Shown: one piece after another, positions 34,458 through 45,962 of the stretch
Position numbering within the stretch: the stretch's first letter is position 1
Layout of the letters: each line of letters opens with the position of its first letter
Source: Hoplostethus atlanticus
Taxonomy: Eukaryota; Chordata; Actinopteri; Trachichthyiformes; Trachichthyidae
Assembly: GCA_034670405.1 (NCBI GenBank)
Contig: JAXDDX010000004.1
Coordinates: forward strand, 8,442,001-8,506,000
Length of the DNA: 64,000 nucleotides
Direction of reading: 5' to 3'
Notes under the pieces: generated by a model
The model's input: the letters and a program-made list of their open reading frames with translations, nothing else
Told to the model about the DNA's origin: nothing
Database searches by the model: none
Made by a program: the position numbers and the translations under genes

Positions 34458-36779
34458 CTCTGCGATGGTCTCCAGTGGGCTAGCGTCTCCATACACTACT
34501 CTCAGTACATTTGATTGTTAAATTTAATGGACTTTTCTTTACAAGTCACCTGAGAATGGTATGTAAATACTGACTAGAAGTCCAAGCTTCCTATCTGCAT
34601 TGAAATATTGAGTCCATATAGGCCGTCCACATCAATCACTGTGAACCGTGAAATAACCATGTGACATGTAAACAAAGCCAGAGGAATCTCAGGCATTGAT
34701 TTCTGTCTGAGAGTCTGAGACCATATCTTAATAAAAGCATTGAAACCACTGGAATAGTTTAGCAGTTTATAATTACTTAACCCCACCAAAGCCTCCGTGT
34801 TAGCTTCTCCAGATGTCAGTTGTAAACAGTTTTACTGCTCTGGCTACGGAGCAGCTAATGCTCCACAATTCAAAGTCTCTGGGGTTTGGTCATACGGATG
34901 AGCCCCCGTCAACTACCAAGCTCTGAGAAAACTTACAAAAAGAGATGGGGGAAAAAAAGTTTGAAGCGAAAGAAGAAGGGGGAGAAAAAAGTCTCAGAGA
35001 AAACATTGCCACCTCAGCATTAATTTACAATGATGCGTGGGGACGAAGGGGCCACTGCAATTAAGTGGGCCATTAAATGGTCAACTGTCAACATGTGGAC
35101 ACTTAAGGGAGAAAAAAAATATTCTTCCCCACTTCAACCTTGCACCTGAGCATTTCAACAACATTACAGCCTTATTGTTGGAGTGGGACCATCGCCGTCC
35201 CCCCGTTGGAACAGACATCTGTTAGGTTTTAAATGGATTACTCTCTATAATGAGCATGATTACTGCCTAATTGCTAAATCTATACCCTGTTAAGTTTAAA
35301 GGGACATAAACTGCTCTTAATATCTGGAAAAACATATACGTTTCAAACAGTACGAACTTTAGGGGCTTTTGTTTTTCTTTCTCACCTCAGCCTGCATTTT
35401 GCTGACATCAAAAACGAAGCAAAAACTACAAAGTACCAAAACAGGGACAAATATCGTGAGATAAAAACAGAGTAATGAAGAGATGAGTACAGCTAACTGG
35501 ATCCAAACCAAGGGTTGTCTGGGTTTTATAGAGTCTGTCAAATTTTACACTGTGGCCATATTGTATAATGCCCATTTTTCCATTTAACATACATTAATAG
35601 TAAGTTATCACAGGCTTTACATTAATGTATATTCAACCTGTGCTCTCCTGGGCACAGCACACTCAATTCATGCTAAAATATGGAGCCATGAGCTCAGTCT
35701 TACAATGGAGGTCTGATCTTCCTGCTTGCTGAACAGTAGCATTACATTTTCACTGTAATTCATCCACCTCCCTGCTTCATAATACCAGGATTTAAGGGAC
35801 TTTGTTTTATCTCAGTGCTAATAAATAAACTGATGCAACACCAACCCAATACCTGTTCCCCAACTGCGCCCACCTCAACCTGATTTCATTCCTTTTTTGA
35901 GCCGCACGTTAATGGTTAGCTTATAATTCAGATTTGTGCACATGCTGTAAGGAGAAAGATCAGTCTCCAAGCAATATATTATACTAGGAAAAAAATGTTA
36001 AAGTAAAGTAGCAAGATTCACAACTAGGTAACAGGGTTAGGGTAGAAAAACATCACAAAACTTCTGAATTTGCTGTCCTCACCAAATTTTCAATATCTGC
36101 ATGCAATGAGAGAAACTGATGTGGGATTTTCACCTTGAACGTTAAAATTGGAGCTCAGTCTTGAGACATTTGACCTGTTTTTTTCCATCCTTTTATTAAA
36201 TTAGCTTTATAGTGAAGAGGTCAAAATCAAAAATGAATCACAAAACCAAAACGGATCAAACAGCATGAAAACCAAAATGAGTAATCCTATCCTAAATGTC
36301 ATTTGTTCAAGGCAATTATTAGATTAAATCAATTATTTCCCAGAGTACAGTTTATAATAATCCACTGCTTAAGACCCCCGATTGCATCTGTAAATACTCA
36401 GACAGATAAAACTCAAAAAAATAATTGAGTTCATCAATCCTGTCGTTAGTTTATCTCGTCATGATAAAACACTGGAGTGAATACAGCTGCATTGTTAATA
36501 TAACACACATTTGCAAGGCCTAATTGATAGAATTGCATTTTATGAATAGCAGTGAAGTTTATGATCAGTTCTGTTTTCACATCAGTCGTCAATTATTGGA
36601 GATAACACGTATTTACAAAATGCTTGTAAATTAATTTAGAAAAAGACTCAATAACACTGCAGCACATCCCTACATTGACCTCTGTGTGTGTGGGGAGAAA
36701 AAAAAATCCCTCCCTCTTGGATATAATTTAGAACATGGGGAAGCAGAAGGTCGGGAGACAGAAGAGTGGTTAGGGAATC

Positions 36780-37060
36780 ATTCACTCTCAACCTAATTAC
36801 CCTTCCCTACCACGTAAGACAGAGCATTAATATGCACTGGCACCCAAAATAGTGAAGCAGCAGATTAGATTAAACAATTAGGGACTTTCACTTTGTCAGT
36901 GAGCTGGTGTGCCTGTCTGGTCAGTGCTTTAGGCTTTATTAAGCTAGGCTATCATTGGTGAGTCTGACACAGTCAAGTTGTAGTAAGCCTGTATCGCCTC
37001 CTCAGTTTAGCCGTGTATCAATGAAGCATACAGCAAAAACAGAAGTGAAAAGCATTTCCA
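36780..37060. promoter_or_regulatory. CNE-like block
   Basis: Contains GCATTAATATGCAC, CAGATTAGATTAAACAATTAG and CACTTTGTCAGTGAGC. Repeat-free and rich in homeodomain cores. Called on composition only. Confidence 0.25.
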
Positions 37061-37888
37061 GGCTAATTAATAGGGGAGGGGACATCTTCCAGCTATCAAT
37101 TATATTCAGAATCTTCCTATTTACAAATAATTAATTATAAACGATAGCAGTAATTTAGGTAATGAAAGCCACCTGGCTAATGGCATTGGTATCATATGCT
37201 GCCACAGTACTTAGCATTTGGTGGATCTGCATGCGGAGAGCGGTGCGTGGCGCGACTCTTCGGGGCATGGAGGCAGCTAATTGAGGCGCGGCACATATTT
37301 TTACTAATGGCAACGAAGTTATTCTGAGTGGGTGAAATGATTCAGTCTTATTGCGCAATACCTCACTCCACTGTTCTCCACTCGTCTTGTCTTATCGTCG
37401 CAGAACAGTGACGACTTGTACCTTCGGACTTTGAAGTGAGGAGATTCATCCATTCCACGTGCGGAAGCTAAATTCTGACATGTAACTATTGTAAAGAATT
37501 TCCTCTCCTATAGATGAAGATTTTCTATAGAGAAAAATAGCTGGATGTGTTTTCCTTAAATACTCTGCATATGCAAATGTTTCTGATTACACATGCTGAT
37601 AGGCAAAACGCTAACATCTGTGTCTCAGCGAGGCCTACCGTCAGCAGCAGCAAGACGAATGCGGAAAAAAAACAAAAAAAAACAACTTTAGTCCTTAATG
37701 TATAAATGTAATATATTTTGACAACACATAGAAACAAACACACGTCTCAGAGTCATGCAGCTTCAAACAAATACTTGCACAATGAACACACGTGTTTACA
37801 GTTCAAGTTGGTTTTACTTGTTTTTCTGCAGAACAACTGAAGTGCCGACTTGCAACTAGATGAAATATCATACATATTGAAATAATAT

Positions 37889-37930
37889 TATTAATAATAA
37901 CAACAACAACAACAACAATAATAATAATAA
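37889..37930 (+). repeat. (AAC)n(AAT)n compound microsatellite
   Basis: AATAAT, then six AAC units, then AAT units. Confidence 0.9.
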
Positions 37931-38710
37931 AGTTTTTGTTGTTGTGTCCAGGTGGCTACCAAAGAAAGCAGCCCTTATTGACAACTTAAGCATGGACAAC
38001 TCAACTCATGGTCTATCTCCATGACTGCAGGAAGAAACCTCAGAAGCTAAACTACATTCAACTACATTCAAGGATACTGACTCCCCCACCTCACCCTCTC
38101 TCTGAGGAAGCCAAACTACCTACCAGCCTGCGGGGGAGTGTGGACAGAAATGGTTTTAGCAGAAGCACAACGGGGCATCTGACTGCCTCCTATTGTCTTA
38201 ATAGAAGAAAAATATGACCCCCCCCCCCATCACTTTATTCCAATCTTTTAGATCTGTGTCTTCAGAGGTGCCCTGAGATGTCAGGTCTGTTATATAATGG
38301 TGGCAAAAAGAGTGGGACTGATAACACAGTCACACCCTAATTGTGATTCCTCGTGAAAGCTAGGGGATCCTCATGACACCGCCCGTGACAAAACACGTTA
38401 TACGTATTACGGGGCGTTGCTATTGTTATAGCGTAATTACTATCATTGCTGTCTCTGCAAACTCTCACGGAAAATTGAAAATGAGGTCCGTGTTATTCAT
38501 CAAGTGGCGAGCGTCCTCTGGTCTGGCAAGAAAACACATTACACTGACCAACTGCCTACTCCCTGAAGCGCGGCTAGGGCACTTGTACCATTCTGGGCAA
38601 TTTGTTTCATTCTTCTTTTGCAATTGATCCCCCAGTATGCAAACAGAACCTGGGGCTAGAGACTCCAGCTGTACTGTGGTACACCATGCTGTAGGTTTCC
38701 TTCTGTGTCT

Positions 38711-38712
<2 letters not shown>

Positions 38713-38780
<68 letters not shown>
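38713..38780 (+). repeat. (GT)34 microsatellite
   Basis: About 68 bp of uninterrupted GT in the large cdin1 intron. Confidence 0.97.
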
Positions 38781-38783
<3 letters not shown>

Positions 38784-40069
38784 TTAGTGGACAGTTCTTA
38801 CACAAACAAACTCAGAATATTTTTTAGTTGCTCCTCTACTAATATCTACACCTTATTCTGGCAATGCAATACTTGCAGGCTTTTTGAACCTTGAAGATTA
38901 TGCCGTGTCCTTTATAATCACTTTAAAACGGCCCACTACTTTAGCAGTGGGCTGCTTACCTCAGTGTTTTTAGCCCAATGAGCCGAAAAGACTCTACAAT
39001 CTGCCTGGACAACGTCCCTACGATATGAAGAGGAAGCAGATCATTCCTGCGCTTCCTAATCAAGTAATTGATCACATCTATTATTCATGAACTCCTTAGC
39101 CTGACATGGAGTTGTAAACTCAGCACAGCCTCACTCCCCTCTTCTTCCTCCAGTTCGCTCCTCTCTCCCACACCCATCCCTTCATCCTTTCAATGTTCAT
39201 CTAACCACATAAAGCTGTGGAATTAGTCTGCCAGCTTCTCAGCCTGCGAGGGTTGTACCCATAAGCCCCAACTGCCAGTTTGTGTTTTGTTCTATATGGG
39301 TAGCCAGAAGTGTGAGGCCGTGCACTTGAGGCTGCTGGGGCTGCCCTCATAGTTTCTGCACAAGATCAGTCTCTGGGTAATGTCATTGCCACTTCCAGGC
39401 TACGAAACAAAAGCCATGGAAGTCTACCTTCAAAAGGGGCTACGACAGAGCAGCTCGGCCTCTTCCAGGGAAAAGAGGGAGGAAATTGAAATAGAAATGC
39501 TCCGATTGAGACATTTAGTACCAACAGAATTTAACATTTTCTTTAGGTATGAAAGAAAGATTTTACGTGGGAAATTTGTAGTGCTGCTGTTAGATCAGAA
39601 AAATGACTGACTGCTTACTTATTTATTTCCTGGAAAATAAATAAAAAATTGCTAGTTTGCAAGGACTTTGCAGGTGTGAAAATAACTATACAAGGGTTTC
39701 CAAAACCTCAACTAGCATCGTAGTAAAACAATGCCCTTCACTAGAACTAGAAAATTAAAAGAAATGTTTTGGGTGATTTCTTGATCTGTAACTGTTAAAA
39801 TAAATTCCTCTATTTAATGCATCAAGCCCATTACCAAATCCTTAGGTTTAACAAGCATGTAATAGAGAGATAAACATCATAGCCACAATAAATAATCAAT
39901 GAGCAAGTCCCCAAGCTTCCTCCTGAGCCTGAATATTGCCATCAAAAACAAAGTGTCTGCAGCCAAGAAATCACCATATCAATGGCACATGCCACAACAA
40001 CCCTGGCCTCCGCTCTCCTCCCCGAGATCATGCTAGATAAACCCCAAATAACAGAGAAATTAACAAATG

Positions 40070-40259
40070 CTTGACATTTGCTCAACATCCATTATTCTGA
40101 CACTTCTTCAGAATTTCAAAAGGCTGAACGCATGCTTAATCAACATTCATATTCCCACAGCGAGCCACGGCGCCATATTGCAGCCCGCCTCACTGCTGAT
40201 GAAAACGGCACATTAGGGCCCGATTCGAAAAACGTTCAGGGACTCCTCACCAGGGAGCT

Positions 40260-40260
<1 letters not shown>
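40070..40260. promoter_or_regulatory. CNE-like block
   Basis: Contains GCATGCTTAATCAACATTC and ACGGCGCCATATTGCAGCC. Directly followed by the (TG)n at 40,263. Called on composition only. Confidence 0.2.
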
Positions 40261-40262
<2 letters not shown>

Positions 40263-40296
<34 letters not shown>

Positions 40297-40326
40297 TGAG
40301 TGAGAGAGCGAGAGAGAGAGAGAGAG
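40263..40326 (+). repeat. (TG)n followed by (GA)n
   Basis: About 31 bp of TG, a short spacer, then GA-rich sequence to 40,326. Confidence 0.95.
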
Positions 40327-41079
40327 ACAGAGATATTGACTGGGATGAGTGGGTGGGTTAACTTCACGCTTTTCCTTTTTAAGCATTTTCCCAAAACAGA
40401 GGCATCTGCCCCGTTCTGCACACCCACCCACAAACCCTGCACTGAAATTTGTGAAAGCCATATGAGGAACGAGCTGAATGGCATTTTAAAGAGGGGAGTA
40501 ATCATTACATCCAAATTCATTCATAATACAGCACAGAGGACTCTCACGTTCCCTCCCTCTTTTTCTCGCCCTCCTTACATAGACTCTCTCTGGGGACAAA
40601 GGGTGGAAGGACTGGGGTCCCCTCTGGACCTGAGGGAAGCCAGGCAAGGCCTCAGAGAGCAGCCCATCATTTCCAATTCTAATATGCAGCGAGAGAAAGG
40701 CCTGATGGGACTGATGTCACATTTTTTCCCCCTGTGCCGGCCTGCGACGAGTCCTCCCGCCCCCTCGCTGCCTGCCTGGCTCTCATTGTAGCTGCTAGCC
40801 GCGGCCCAGATACTAGGCAGGACACCGCGGCTGGCTGAGAGGAGGGCAAGGAAGAGGGGGCAAGAATAGGGGTTGATATTTGCATGTCCCTCCATTGTGA
40901 GTGGGGGTAAAAAGTGACAGCACCGTGTCCAATTCTTTTCCCCTCAGAGCAGCTCGGGCCCGGCAAGAGAGGCCAAGCTGACAGATGACTCCCAACATCT
41001 GTGTTATGCAGGCGTTACAGATGAGGGGCTGCACATTGCTCTCTCTCTCTTTCTATCTGTCTCTGTGACCCTCCCTCTC

Positions 41080-41345
41080 TCCTCCCACTACCCATACTCA
41101 CGGCCGCAGCAGAAAGACTGGCAGACCTTCCGTGGAAATTACCTTGAAACGGCCTATCACAATCATTTGGTCCAAAGTTTTGATTTTTCTCCCTTTGAAT
41201 TACTAATCAGAAGCAATGATTACGAGACGGTTTTGTTCTCAAAAAGCTTTCAGAAACATGAGGATGATGGCTGCGCCTTTTATTCTCCACTGTTGCAATT
41301 CAAATGTAATGGATTAATTCTGAATGAATATTAGGAGCATACATT
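41080..41345. promoter_or_regulatory. CNE-like block with SOX/homeodomain cores
   Basis: Contains TTGAATTACTAATCAG, AAGCAATGATTACGAG and AATGGATTAATTCTGAATG. An 89-codon plus-strand frame (41,065-41,334) spans it and looks less repetitive than most, but it has no recognised similarity and no splice logic. A non-coding enhancer is more likely. Confidence 0.3.
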
Positions 41346-42639
41346 TCCATTTATGACCTGGGCAACCTTTCCATACACTGAAAAAAAATAGAAACTAGTT
41401 ATATTTTATTGTTATATATTTTTGGTACATATAACTAAATAATAATAAAGCAAAATGTTGGCCTGTGTCCTCAAGAATATGGCATCCTACCTGAAAAGAA
41501 CCAGCACAGCCTCACTCGGACACTAGACAACTCATGAACCTACAGATTACTCATTGCATGCATCACTTGGAAATCACCCGGTGTAATGTGAAACGATTCA
41601 ATATCCAAAGATACCTGTCTCCTCTATCCTTCTGACTGGTATCCCCCTCCCAATCCTGTGCCCACCCCTTCCCCTTTTCAGTGTTCAGTGCGGGCCAGTC
41701 CACAACCCACCCCTCACCCCCTTCAACCCCCCCCCAACCCCCCTGGCCTGGCCAATATTTACGCAGTGGCAGGGCTCCCACACAGTCCGAGGGGACAGGA
41801 GGGGGGCGGGGTGGGTGGGGGCGGAGGGTTGACTGCCGTGCCTGAGCGCATGCTAAGAGATGATGGATGGCCTAGTCGATATGTTATGTCTTAAGAGCCT
41901 GATTTCCTGCCAGTCCAATCACTAACCCTCCAGAGCCCAGCTCAGCTGATTGGACAACCAGAATAATTTTGCAGGCTGTGAAAACACTGCTGCCGTGCCT
42001 GTCTGTCAGGCCCAGTGACGAGACTCAGGGATTTTAAAGAGCAGGGGCCTCCCCAAGATTGGTTATGGTGAACGAAATAATAACAATAACCGGCAAGACT
42101 AAACAAAGAGCCAGCACCTCCGGGAGGGACTGATCGTGCAGAATTATTGGAATGAAAACGGTCCAATGTTTTTGTTTAATTATTACCTTCACCACCACCA
42201 CCTTTTAAAAAAAGGCATTTGGACTATTGGTTAAACACCATTTAGATTAGGAAACAGAAACGCCAGGAGAAAGGATCTCACAATAATCATGAGAAGGAGT
42301 TCTTCGTGTTGAGAAAAATGGTGCCTAAACATACAGGATGTTCGATGCACTTTGCACGTATAACATATACTGTAAAATGCTGACAGTAAGAACAAAGGCA
42401 AGCTCAAGGTAGACTGTGTCCCCTATGGGGACCTGATACCTTCTTCTAAATTGGTGATTAGGGCACATTGGAAGTAGGAAGCGCCAAATACATGCGACTT
42501 TGTGAGTGACCTCGACGGGATCAGCCGTGGTGTCCTGGTGGCCTTGGGGGATTACACGTGTTACATTCAATAAAGAGAGGGCCCTCAGTGTCAAGGAGAA
42601 ACGCAAACACAACCATTAACCCCTCTCTTCGATTTCTGA

Positions 42640-42860
42640 ATGTGTGGCAGCTGCATGGCGAAACAGTGGCCAATGCTATAATGGTAGCTCATGCAAAAAA
42701 CGGTGAGGCATTATTCAGTGGTCATGATGGGTGAATTAAGTAGAATATTTAATTATGGATGATAAAACAACAGACACAAGATTTAATAATTTTACTATCA
42801 AGCCTTTGCAATGGGTGTAAAATTAAATTGGTAATTAATTGTGCTCATCCAACAGTATTG
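42640..42860. promoter_or_regulatory. AT-rich CNE-like block near the cdin1 start
   Basis: Dense TAAT cores (ATTTAATTATGG, TTGGTAATTAATTG) with no simple repeats, 450-650 bp inside the first long intron. Confidence 0.22.
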
Positions 42861-43095
42861 GAAAATAAAAATGGAGTGAAGTATACTGATAACAGGAGTT
42901 AACAGCAGGCTACTAGACTTACATTAACTTGCTCTTATGCCAATATAAGACTGAAAAATCCACTACTACTACAGAAACTATTTTCTGAACACACCTTGCC
43001 CACAATTTTCACAATGCGTTACAATACATAAGTATCCTGTTACATGTGCAGCCGTTTGGTCATATATTCTCCTTCTTGCTCTGTCATACACACGT

Positions 43096-43097
<2 letters not shown>

Positions 43098-43147
<50 letters not shown>
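43098..43147 (+). repeat. (CA)25 microsatellite
   Basis: Uninterrupted CA tract of about 50 bp, 70 bp downstream of the coding exon 1 donor. Confidence 0.97.
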
Positions 43148-43151
<4 letters not shown>

Positions 43152-43218
43152 GCAAAACTAAACTCACAAATGTACACTAAGCTAATTGAAATTAATACTT
43201 GCATTCCAGTGAACTTAC

Positions 43219-43319
43219 TTTGGAAATGTTGCCTTCAGCATCTTCATACATTGGCGCGTAGGTCTCAGTTTGTCAGTGCATCTCACTATCTCTTTATATT
43301 CAGCTCGGGACAGTCTCAT
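43219..43319 (-). CDS. cdin1: cdin1 coding exon 1 (start codon, N-terminus)
   Basis: This exon begins the CDIN1 protein, a nuclear partner of codanin-1 (CDAN1) with a predicted nuclease fold. Read on the minus strand, ATG at 43,319-43,317 opens a frame starting MRLSRAEYKEIV and continuing through RPTRQCMKMLKATFP. It aligns without gaps to human CDIN1 residues 1-33, which begin MILTKAQYDEIA and contain PPTRQSLRKLKQRFP. The exon holds 33 codons plus two bases (AA) and ends at a consensus GTAAGT donor, read as ACTTAC on the plus strand at 43,213-43,218. The TRQ-x-MKxLK stretch is the start of the N-terminal helix-turn-helix-like region. The start is chosen because it matches the human N-terminus. 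Possible in-frame upstream extensions are described under findings. The next exon lies 9.8 kb away. Confidence 0.95.
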
Positions 43320-43626
43320 CTTCCTCTGATGTTGATGTTGATGTATCTAAACAAATAGGTGAGAGTATGATGAACTGATGCTATTGTGGCCATCAGGTGT
43401 TAAGAGGTAAACAACGTGTCGGCTGACTGACAGCTGCCAGGCTATCAAAACAGCTGTATCGAACTTAGCTTCATGTTGTGGTTAGCACTGGTTAGCACTA
43501 CACACTCCAGGGATAAGACCATATAACCACGGCGGCTACATACGATTTTAACAATGACTGTTTTATTCAAGAACATGTCGGATATGTTTCCGGGACACAA
43601 ATTAACCAGAAAATAGGTTTATTTAC

Positions 43627-43680
43627 CATAAACGCCCGTTGTCGAGGGACAGTTTCCCGGATAGCTTCCCGCTAGGAAGT
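43627..43680 (-). other. cdin1: Probable cdin1 non-coding first exon (5' UTR)
   Basis: On the minus strand the sequence before 43,627 reads GGGCGTTTATG followed by GTAAATAAAC, a reasonable splice donor. It lies just downstream of the CCAAT/GC-box promoter and about 300 bp upstream of the coding exon, whose start region has two AG acceptors (exon edge at 43,346 after TTTGTTTAG, or at 43,325 after CATCAG). The transcription start is not visible; the right edge given is a guess. The exon ends in ATG, in frame with the main start for either acceptor (see findings). Confidence 0.5.
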
Positions 43681-43800
43681 TGAAGCAGAGGCTTTTGTGT
43701 GAGCAGTACTCTGATTGGCCGATTCGTCCCGGACCTGAGTATAGCTTCACGCGATTGGCTATTTGGCAGCATGAGGGCGGGGTCTTGCTAAAACATGCAG
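43640..43800 (-). promoter_or_regulatory. cdin1 promoter with two CCAAT boxes and a GC box
   Basis: Minus-strand CCAAT boxes, read as ATTGG on the plus strand, sit at 43,714-43,718 and 43,754-43,758, 40 bp apart. A GGGCGGGG Sp-type box is at 43,775-43,782. There is no TATA box at a suitable distance, and CpG dinucleotides are locally common around 43,630-43,830. This is the usual build of a TATA-less housekeeping promoter using NF-Y and Sp factors. Such promoters often fire in both directions, which fits the possible plus-strand exons downstream at 45.2 and 52.4 kb. Confidence 0.65.
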
Positions 43801-45182
43801 CTTATTGCAGCCCTGAAGCGTTTCTGCATTCTCGTCGGCTGCAAGCGGTGGTTACAACAGCAGGTATCAGGAATGAATAGGCGTCGTCTTTTCCTCAGCA
43901 CTCACTGAGTTCTCTCAAGTGCGTCACTGCAAAAATCGCTCAAATAAATCGCCTGCAGAAGGGAGAAAATCATTTGAGAGAGAGAGCGCACGTGCGCCTT
44001 TGAGTATGTGTATAACCTTAAAGTAATACGTTATTCCTCACTAAGAAGGGTTGGTGTGTCAATATTTTCACAGTATCGTCCCCTTTTTCACAACAGTAGG
44101 CTATTGGTTTCACTCCTGCTTGAGTATCGTTTCTATTTATGTATTAATGCCAAAATAGCTATACTTAAATCTACAAGGATGCTCCTTTTCTCTGACCATG
44201 GTAAATTATGTAGCCTACTGCAGAGTGTATGTGTCTGTGTGTGTCATTTTGGTAGCCTATAGTCTGCAGTAACAAATAAAGTGAATTTACAAATAGATTA
44301 GGAAATGCTGAAATACTGTATTGGAGTTTACAGAATCGACTATAGTGGCCTGGCTGTTCTCTTCATCCATAGTTTTATATGCTATTATTACCCCAAATTC
44401 CTGGCACCTTTTTCAAATTCATATGAAATTAATTTGAAAGTTGAAGGAACCTCAGACCCCAAGGAGGACCCAGTTGAAACAGGGTGGCTTCATTTTGCAC
44501 TACCTCCAAAATACAAAATCTTTTAACTCCTCATTCCACCAAGTAAGAATTACTTTCCATATGGAGTGCATTTGAATTTATTTTCTTTTCCACATATTTT
44601 CTTTTTCTTTTTCACTGGCTGGGTTACATGGCTTTAATGAAGACTTAATAGCGTAACAAGTTATTATATGTACTGCAGCAAGACGTTGTGTTATATATCT
44701 TCTTTGCAGTAGTTTTTACTCTGAATGCCCCTGGCAGGAACACTTAAATGGGATTGGGGATGATGACACAGTAGAAAACACTGAAGATTTGTAAAAAGGA
44801 TTGTTGAGATTAATGTGTAAGTGTGTGCCATGCCTGAAGTTGTAACACTTAGCTTAAAGTGCTTACCTTTCAGAAAATAGACATCTCATAGACGGCTCAA
44901 AATTAATTGTGTAAAAAAGCAAGCTGATCTTGGAGAAGTAGTGAATAGATGATAAATGAATTAAATGAGGTTTTCTGAAATTTATGGGTGGCTCTTATTT
45001 TGATTGTTTACTTTAGGGACGCCGAGATACGCCTATAATTTTTAAGGGCTAATTTGTTAAAAATATCCCTTGAGATCAATATTATTTTACAATGACATTA
45101 TTGTGTAATTACTCTCTGAACAGCGCTAAACCTCAGGCTGCCCTAATAGATTTTCTCTTTCACATTCTCTCTTCATATACAG

Positions 45183-45211
45183 ATGCAGAGGGATCTTGAA
45201 GTCACATTACG
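45183..45211 (+). ncRNA. Candidate 29-nt plus-strand microexon
   Basis: A long pyrimidine-rich stretch (about 45,152-45,180) ends in ATACAG, followed by 29 nt beginning ATGCAGAGGG and a perfect GTGAGT donor. Strong acceptor and donor signals this close together are unusual. The exon would lie 1.4 kb from the cdin1 promoter, in the opposite orientation, as expected for a spliced divergent transcript. No protein match is recognised. It may be chance; there is no transcript evidence. Confidence 0.3.
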
Positions 45212-45599
45212 GTGAGTTTGACGTTTTTCTTGTTTCTTGTTGTTCATCCTGTGCATTGTGGATCACATCAAAGAGAAATGTTAGACATTCTTTCCACAAT
45301 ATAGGGAATTTCTATAGCATTGCAAAATAATGAGCTTAAAATGTGCTAACTCACCGTTGCATTATTATCGTCAAGCCCATGACTATATCAGTTCTATTGT
45401 AGAGTCAGATTTTTTGACACCAACGTTGGTGTTTTCCCCCATTGTGGGTGAACAATGCATCTGTGCAGCAGAAGGGCGCTATCTGACCTGTGGTGCATCA
45501 GAAAATAGAGCTCATTGTTGTTGGGCAGTGTAGTATGATGTCTGAGATGAGCTGAGGTCTGGGGCTCTATGTTCACCAGCACAGTCCCCGGGTCTGAAA

Positions 45600-45900
45600 G
45601 GGCTCAGTGCTCTGTGGTGGCTACAAAAGGGAGCTGTGTACTGGGATTGGTATGGCCAGATAAGATCAGGGCCTCTGAGGAAGTCTGGTCTGATTGCTAC
45701 AAAGGGCTGAGGTCAGGGGCAGCAGGAGCAGTTTACCCATCTAGGTATCAGAGGATCAGGGGGTTTGGTGGGGAGTGGCGTGTGTAATAGGTATAAAAGG
45801 ATCAGTGTAATGTGATGGTATAAAAAGATAAAAATCAGAGAAGGGGTTGGAAAGGCAGTGTACTGTAATGGCTCCAAAGGCTAGGGGATCAGAGATTTTG
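45600..45900 (+). repeat. Degenerate minisatellite-like tandem repeat
   Basis: About five diverged copies share a core like GTGNNATGGCTACAAAGG followed by GATCAGGG. Examples are at 45,606-45,630, 45,690-45,710, 45,790-45,815 and 45,855-45,895. Spacing is irregular (about 30 to 60 bp), so the period is uncertain. Confidence 0.4.
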
Positions 45901-45923
45901 TTGTGTGTGTGTAGGTGTCTGTG

Positions 45924-45927
<4 letters not shown>

Positions 45928-45959
<32 letters not shown>
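45928..45959 (+). repeat. (GT)16 microsatellite
   Basis: About 32 bp at the right end of the degenerate tandem repeat. Confidence 0.95.

Positions 45960-45962
<3 letters not shown>

Larger units (their letters stand above)
33389..43218. other. 9.8-kb cdin1 intron between coding exons 1 and 2
   Basis: No exon found. Contains (CA)n at 34,383-34,455, (GT)n at 38,713-38,780, (TG)n/(GA)n at 40,263-40,326, an (AAC)n(AAT)n patch at 37,889-37,930 and CNE-like blocks at 36,780-37,060, 40,070-40,260, 41,080-41,345 and 42,640-42,860. Confidence 0.7.
1..43680 (-). other. cdin1: cdin1 gene span (partial; last coding exon off the left edge)
   Basis: Transcript extent inferred from the ten coding exons plus a first non-coding exon at about 43,627-43,680. 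Ten exons supply 716 coding bases, 238 complete codons, co-linear with human residues 1-238 without a single indel. Introns from 5' to 3' are about 0.3, 9.8, 1.0, 0.9, 3.2, 6.8, 0.4, 1.8, 1.7, 0.27 and more than 16.7 kb. The known family role is a nuclear protein that binds codanin-1, with a predicted PD-(D/E)xK endonuclease domain; loss causes congenital dyserythropoietic anaemia type Ib in humans. The frame is intact, so the gene is probably functional. The contrast between compact middle introns and the huge last one is typical of a bystander gene holding a neighbour's enhancers, which is inference. Confidence 0.85.

Noticed and set aside
33905-34514. Long open frames on both strands
   Set aside because: Produced by the 73-bp (CA)n tract, which is open in several frames.
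35380-35400. Possible minus-strand exon end, SKMQAE before GTGAGA
   Set aside because: Fits no gap in cdin1, whose exons are all accounted for between residues 1 and 238.
36023-36036. Telomere-like GGGTTAGGGT
   Set aside because: Only about one and a half units; no array.
38497-38520. Weak CTCF-like match on the minus strand (ACCAGAGGACGC)
   Set aside because: Three mismatches to the core.
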